Origin: SAR116 cluster bacterium
Lineage (GTDB): Bacteria; Pseudomonadota; Alphaproteobacteria; Puniceispirillales; UBA1172
NCBI GenBank assembly: GCA_002691725.1
Contig: NZIT01000107.1
Coordinates: forward strand, 1-9,300
DNA: 9,300 bases
Direction: 5' to 3'
Every line of letters starts with the position of its first letter. Position 1 is the first letter of the stretch. Under the pieces are notes generated by a model. That model had not been told where the DNA came from. It was given only the letters and a program-made list of their open reading frames with translations, and did not search any database. The position numbers and the translations under genes are program-made. This document shows positions 6,474-9,300 of this stretch, in pieces.

Positions 6474-7412
6474 ATGACAAAAACTGCTTTTCTTTTCCCC
6501 GGACAAGGATCACAAACTGTTGGGATGGGCGCATCATTGATGGCGTCATGTCCTGTGGCTCGGCATATGGTTGAGCAAGTTGATGAGGCGCTTGGCGGTG
6601 AGCTTTTATCCATTATGACCAATGGCCCTGATGATGAATTGAAAATGACTCGTAACGCTCAGCCGGCACTGATGGCAACGGCGGTGGCGACGGTTCGGTC
6701 ACTGGAAAAGGCGACAGGGAAATCCATTGATCAGATGGCTGATTTTGTAGCTGGTCATTCCTTGGGCGAATATTCGGCTATGACGGCTGTTCATGTCTTT
6801 GATATTGATGTGGCGGCACGCCTGTTGCGGCATCGCGGTGATGCGATGCAGGCGGCAGTTCCTGCGGGTGAGGGGGCGATGGCGGCCTTATTAGGGGTAG
6901 ATATTGATGCCGTGGAAAATATCCTTGCGGGGGTTGATGGGCTGGTTGAGATTGCCAATGATAATAGCGCTGGACAGGTTGTTATTAGTGGCGCGGCGGA
7001 GCCTGTTAATCAGGCGATTGCGGCGGCGAAAGATGCTGGCGTTAGACGCGCTATGCTATTGCCGGTTAGCGCGCCTTTTCATTGTGGGTTAATGGCACCA
7101 GCGGCTGATACTATGGCTGAAATATTGGCGGATACAACGCTATATCCGCCGGCGGTTCCTATTGTTGCCAATGTGACGGCACAAGCTGAACACGCGCCAA
7201 GCGATTTGCGGGGTTTGCTTGTTCGGCAAGTCACTGGCAGAGTGCGCTGGCGTGAATCGCTTATCCATATGGCAGAACAAGGGGTAACGCGATTTGTGGA
7301 AGTCGGTACAGGGAAAGTCTTGACCGGATTGGTTAAGCGGACATTGCCTGATGTTGAGGCTTTTAACATTGATACTGCTGATGATATGGACAGTGCGGTT
7401 GCGGCATTGTAA
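6474..7412 (+). CDS. fabD: Malonyl-CoA:ACP transacylase (EC 2.3.1.39)
   Basis: It transfers malonyl from malonyl-CoA to the phosphopantetheine arm of acyl carrier protein, supplying the two-carbon donor for fatty-acid elongation in the cytoplasm. At 312 residues it matches the usual FabD length. The oxyanion loop is FPGQGSQTVGMG (8-19). The nucleophile elbow is GHSLGEYSA (94-102) with catalytic S96. R121 in LRHRG is at the site expected to bind the malonyl carboxylate. The catalytic histidine is H203 in PVSAPFHC (197-204), and VEVGTGKVLTGL (275-286) is the conserved C-terminal loop. ATG 6474 follows a weak GTGAAG (6461-6466). It is first in the run fabD-fabG-acpP-fabF, and the 81-base gap to fabG is longer than usual inside an operon. 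Confidence 0.97.
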   Translation: MTKTAFLFPGQGSQTVGMGASLMASCPVARHMVEQVDEALGGELLSIMTNGPDDELKMTRNAQPALMATAVATVRSLEKATGKSIDQMADFVAGHSLGEYSAMTAVHVFDIDVAARLLRHRGDAMQAAVPAGEGAMAALLGVDIDAVENILAGVDGLVEIANDNSAGQVVISGAAEPVNQAIAAAKDAGVRRAMLLPVSAPFHCGLMAPAADTMAEILADTTLYPPAVPIVANVTAQAEHAPSDLRGLLVRQVTGRVRWRESLIHMAEQGVTRFVEVGTGKVLTGLVKRTLPDVEAFNIDTADDMDSAVAAL

Positions 7413-7424
7413 TCTGAGCTGACT

Positions 7425-7481
7425 ATGTATCTAATTATAAAGACCAAATGTTATCATGTATCCAAATGTTATCATCTATAA
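7425..7481 (+). CDS. Possible 18-residue upstream ORF before fabG
   Basis: ATG 7425 opens a frame reading MYLIIKTKCYHVSKCYHL and stopping at TAA (7479-7481), which overlaps the AAGGAG ribosome site of fabG by two bases. A weak TGAG (7415-7418) stands six bases before the ATG. The 18-bp duplication inside it is in frame and repeats KCYH. The stop position would let a terminating ribosome open or reload the fabG start. It may equally be chance: it is short, matches no family I know, and the repeat could have arisen by slippage in noncoding DNA. Confidence 0.2.
   Translation: MYLIIKTKCYHVSKCYHL
7444..7479 (+). repeat. 18-bp tandem duplication between fabD and fabG
   Basis: CCAAATGTTATCATGTAT (7444-7461) is followed directly by CCAAATGTTATCATCTAT (7462-7479). 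The copies differ at one position only (G7458 against C7476). Each contains TATCAT, a 5/6 match to a -10 box, and TGTTATCAT. The second copy abuts the fabG Shine-Dalgarno, so the repeat alters the leader just before translation starts. Confidence 0.9.
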
Positions 7482-7493
7482 GGAGTCCACAGC

Positions 7494-8243
7494 ATGTTTG
7501 ATCTTAGCGGCAAGACAGCACTGGTCACAGGTGCAAGTGGCGGCATTGGCTCAGAAATTGCGAAAGCCTTGGCATCGCGCGGGGCTAATATCATTCTCTC
7601 GGGGACGCGCCAGCAAGTGCTTGAAGATGTTGCTAGTCAGCTTGTTCTTTCTGCTGATCAAAAGGCGGAGGTGATCACCGCTGATCTGAGTGATCCAGAG
7701 GCGGCAAAAACCTTGATTGAACAGGCAGGCGCTAGCGTTGGCGCTGTCGATATTCTGGTTAATAATGCTGGCATGGCGCGTGATGGATTGCTGATGCGGA
7801 TGAAAGATGAGGATTGGCAAAGCGTGCTTGATATTAATCTAACCTCAGTCATGCGATTAAGCCGTGCCGCTCTGCGTGGTATGATGAAAGCCAGATGGGG
7901 GCGAATTATCCAGATATCATCTATTGTTGGCTATACGGGCAATCCTGGTCAGACGAATTATGCTGCGTCTAAGGCAGGCATGACCGGATTTACGAAATCA
8001 CTGGCGCTGGAAGTTGCCTCACGAGGGGTGACAGCAAATGTCGTGGCCCCGGGGTTTATTCAAACCGCCATGACTGACGCATTAACCGAAGACCAAAGAG
8101 CGGAATTGGTCAAAAAAGTCCCGGCAGGAGTGATGGGGCAAGTCGAGGATATCGCGGCGGCCGTAGTCTATTTAGCCAGCCCTGAGGCGAGTTATGTGAC
8201 CGGCGCAACACTTCATGTTAATGGCGGAATGGCCATGATTTAA
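7494..8243 (+). CDS. fabG: 3-oxoacyl-ACP reductase (EC 1.1.1.100)
   Basis: It reduces beta-ketoacyl-ACP to beta-hydroxyacyl-ACP with NADPH, the first reduction of each fatty-acid elongation cycle. At 249 residues it is a classical short-chain dehydrogenase. The cofactor loop is TGASGGIG (12-19), NNAG is at 90-93, and the active-site tetrad is N115, S143, Y156 and K160 (S-x12-Y-x3-K, in NYAASK). VAPGFIQTAMT (184-194) follows, and the C-terminus is VTGATLHVNGGMAM. Placement between fabD and acpP separates it from other SDR enzymes. ATG 7494 has an excellent AAGGAG (7480-7485) eight bases upstream. The gap to acpP (155 bases) holds an AT-rich stretch and a separate promoter, with no obvious hairpin terminator. 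Confidence 0.96.
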   Translation: MFDLSGKTALVTGASGGIGSEIAKALASRGANIILSGTRQQVLEDVASQLVLSADQKAEVITADLSDPEAAKTLIEQAGASVGAVDILVNNAGMARDGLLMRMKDEDWQSVLDINLTSVMRLSRAALRGMMKARWGRIIQISSIVGYTGNPGQTNYAASKAGMTGFTKSLALEVASRGVTANVVAPGFIQTAMTDALTEDQRAELVKKVPAGVMGQVEDIAAAVVYLASPEASYVTGATLHVNGGMAMI

Positions 8244-8305
8244 TCAACAAGTTACATATGTGCATAAAATGGCTAGAATATTTATATTTAAGTCATTATA
8301 GTATT

Positions 8306-8333
8306 TTTACATTTGGGCTAGTGTTAACATAAT
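8306..8333 (+). promoter_or_regulatory. Strong sigma-70-like promoter for acpP
   Basis: TTTACA (8306-8311) and CATAAT (8328-8333), each five of six to consensus, lie 16 bases apart. The 40 or so bases before the -35 box are very AT-rich and could act as an UP element. Transcription would begin near 8340, giving a leader of about 58 bases. A second pairing, TTGGGC (8313-8318) with TATGAT (8337-8342), is weaker. The palindrome TGTTAACA (8322-8329) overlaps the -10 box and could be an operator. Confidence 0.6.
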
Positions 8334-8359
8334 GAATATGATAAACACGCCATCTTTGA

Positions 8360-8373
8360 GGTCTAACCAGACC
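8360..8373 (+). promoter_or_regulatory. Small hairpin in the acpP leader
   Basis: GGTCT (8360-8364) pairs with AGACC (8369-8373) around a four-base AACC loop. It is 14 bases before the acpP Shine-Dalgarno (GGGAG, 8388-8392), which it leaves free. It may protect or shape the 5' end of this very highly expressed message; no riboswitch family is recognised. Confidence 0.4.
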
Positions 8374-8398
8374 GTAATATATCTTTTGGGAGACATCC

Positions 8399-8635
8399 AT
8401 GAGCGACACTTTTGACCGTATTAAATCCATCGTTGTTGATCATCTTGGGGTTGATGATGATAAGGTTACTGAAACTGCCAACTTTGTAGATGACCTTGGG
8501 GCTGACAGTCTTGATACTGTTGAACTTGTTCTTGCCTTTGAAGAAGAATTCAATATTGAAATTCCTGATACTGCTGCCGAGAAAATTCAGACTATTAAGA
8601 ACGCTGTTGATTTTGTCGATAGCGCATCAGCCTAA
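8399..8635 (+). CDS. acpP: Acyl carrier protein
   Basis: A small acidic four-helix protein that carries growing acyl chains on a 4'-phosphopantetheine arm for fatty-acid, lipid A and phospholipid synthesis. At 78 residues it has the usual length. The attachment site is S37 in [19 protein letters not shown] (33-51), the canonical DSL motif at the canonical position. The [16 protein letters not shown] segment forms the third and fourth helices that contact partner enzymes. ATG 8399 has GGGAG (8388-8392) six bases upstream. It has its own strong promoter, fitting the large excess of ACP over other fatty-acid synthesis proteins. fabF begins 24 bases after the stop with no terminator seen between. 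Confidence 0.98.
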   Translation: MSDTFDRIKSIVVDHLGVDDDKVTETANFVDDLGADSLDTVELVLAFEEEFNIEIPDTAAEKIQTIKNAVDFVDSASA

Positions 8636-8659
8636 TCCTGATTTAATAACAGGCATTTA

Positions 8660-9300
8660 ATGATGAAACGTGTGGTAGTCACTGGTATGGGGATGATTAC
8701 CCCATTGGGATATGGCGTAGACCAAAACTGGAATGCGCTATTATCTTCCAAATCCGGTTTAGCGCAAATTGATGAGTTTGATGTATCGGACTTACCGTGC
8801 AAGATTGCAGGGCGTATTCCGGCATCCGAAGACCGTGACGGCGCGGTTAATATTGATGACCTCATTGATCCAAAAGATCGCCGCAAGCTAGATGATTTTG
8901 TGGCTTACGGGATTATTGCGGCAAATCAGGCTATTGCTGATTCTGGCTGGGTTACTGATACAGAGGAAAAGGCATACCGAACCGGGGTTATGATAGGCTC
9001 TGGCATAGGCGGCTTATCGACTATTTATGAGACAAGTATTATTTTAAAGGAACGAGGCCCGCGCCGTATTAGCCCGTTTTTTATCCCATCGTCTTTAATT
9101 AATTTGATATCAGGTCAAGTTTCGATCAGGCATAATCTCAAAGGCCCTAATCATGCTGTTGTGACGGCGTGTTCTACGGGCGCCCATGCTATTGGTGATG
9201 CCTCTCGACTGATCAAATATGGTGACGCTGATGTGATGGTGGCTGGCGGTGCTGAAGCTGCTGTTTGCCGCCTTGGGCTGGCCGGGTTTAGCGCCTTAAA
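8660..9300 (+). CDS. fabF: 3-oxoacyl-ACP synthase II, N-terminal part
   Basis: It condenses malonyl-ACP with acyl-ACP in the elongation steps of fatty-acid synthesis. The window holds 213 codons of a protein normally a little over 400 residues; the frame is open at the right edge. The start MMKRVVVTGMGMITPLGYGV is the typical KAS leader. IGSGIGGL (112-119) and the nucleophile C171 in VVTACSTGAHAIGDA (167-181) are in place, followed by DVMVAGGAEAAV (191-202). The two catalytic histidines lie beyond the edge. The position right after acpP and the long RKLDDFVAYGIIAA segment favour FabF over FabB. ATG 8660 and ATG 8663 are adjacent starts; AGG (8651-8653) is the only upstream Shine-Dalgarno-like sequence. 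Confidence 0.95.
   Translation, partial: MMKRVVVTGMGMITPLGYGVDQNWNALLSSKSGLAQIDEFDVSDLPCKIAGRIPASEDRDGAVNIDDLIDPKDRRKLDDFVAYGIIAANQAIADSGWVTDTEEKAYRTGVMIGSGIGGLSTIYETSIILKERGPRRISPFFIPSSLINLISGQVSIRHNLKGPNHAVVTACSTGAHAIGDASRLIKYGDADVMVAGGAEAAVCRLGLAGFSAL

Noticed and set aside
8244..8305. AT-rich stretch after fabG as a possible terminator or origin-like element
   Set aside because: I could draw no stable stem followed by a T-run and saw no DnaA-box-like repeats; an UP element for acpP is the simpler reading.
8332..8418. Short ORF in the acpP leader overlapping the acpP start
   Set aside because: Its ATG at 8332 lies in the -10 box, upstream of the likely transcription start. The alternative ATG 8338 is also at or before that start, and neither has a ribosome site.
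1..9300. CRISPR array, insertion sequence, toxin-antitoxin or defence genes
   Set aside because: There are no regularly spaced repeats, no transposase-like frame, and no small paired genes with recognisable toxin or antitoxin features on either strand.

Overview
This window looks like chromosomal housekeeping DNA from an alphaproteobacterium. The base composition appears to be roughly half GC, judged by eye. The set hom-recJ, fabD-fabG-acpP-fabF and an iron-sulfur (6-4) photolyase would fit a marine group such as SAR116 (Puniceispirillum-like), but that placement is inference. I see no mobile element, CRISPR array, phage gene or defence system, and I do not claim a new biological system. The points worth a second look are small and mostly regulatory.

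Layout. Bases 1-85 hold the C-terminal end of ribosomal protein S9, followed by a clean intrinsic terminator (113-143). Bases 144-382 hold no confident gene, but they contain a possible small secreted protein split over two frames, whose last frame overlaps the next gene by ATGA. A plus-strand run follows: a GNAT acetyltransferase (383-928), a zinc-binding GFA/CENP-V protein (1004-1435), homoserine dehydrogenase (1432-2745) and RecJ exonuclease (2752-4545). The last three are tightly packed, with a 4-bp overlap and a 6-bp gap, so they are probably one transcription unit. A tRNA-Glu(UUC) gene with encoded CCA comes next (4600-4675).

On the minus strand, converging on the tRNA with a 10-bp gap, is a cryptochrome/photolyase of the FeS-BCP type (4686-6221). 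Its four cluster cysteines, two active-site histidines and electron-transfer tryptophans all line up with Agrobacterium PhrB at a constant offset.

Bases 6222-6473 are a divergent intergenic region leading into the fatty-acid synthesis cluster. FabD loads malonyl groups onto acyl carrier protein, AcpP carries the chain, FabF condenses and FabG reduces the beta-keto group. The fabF gene runs off the window. The gaps inside this cluster carry a fabD leader hairpin, an in-frame 18-bp tandem duplication in a possible short upstream ORF before fabG, and a strong sigma-70-like promoter before acpP.
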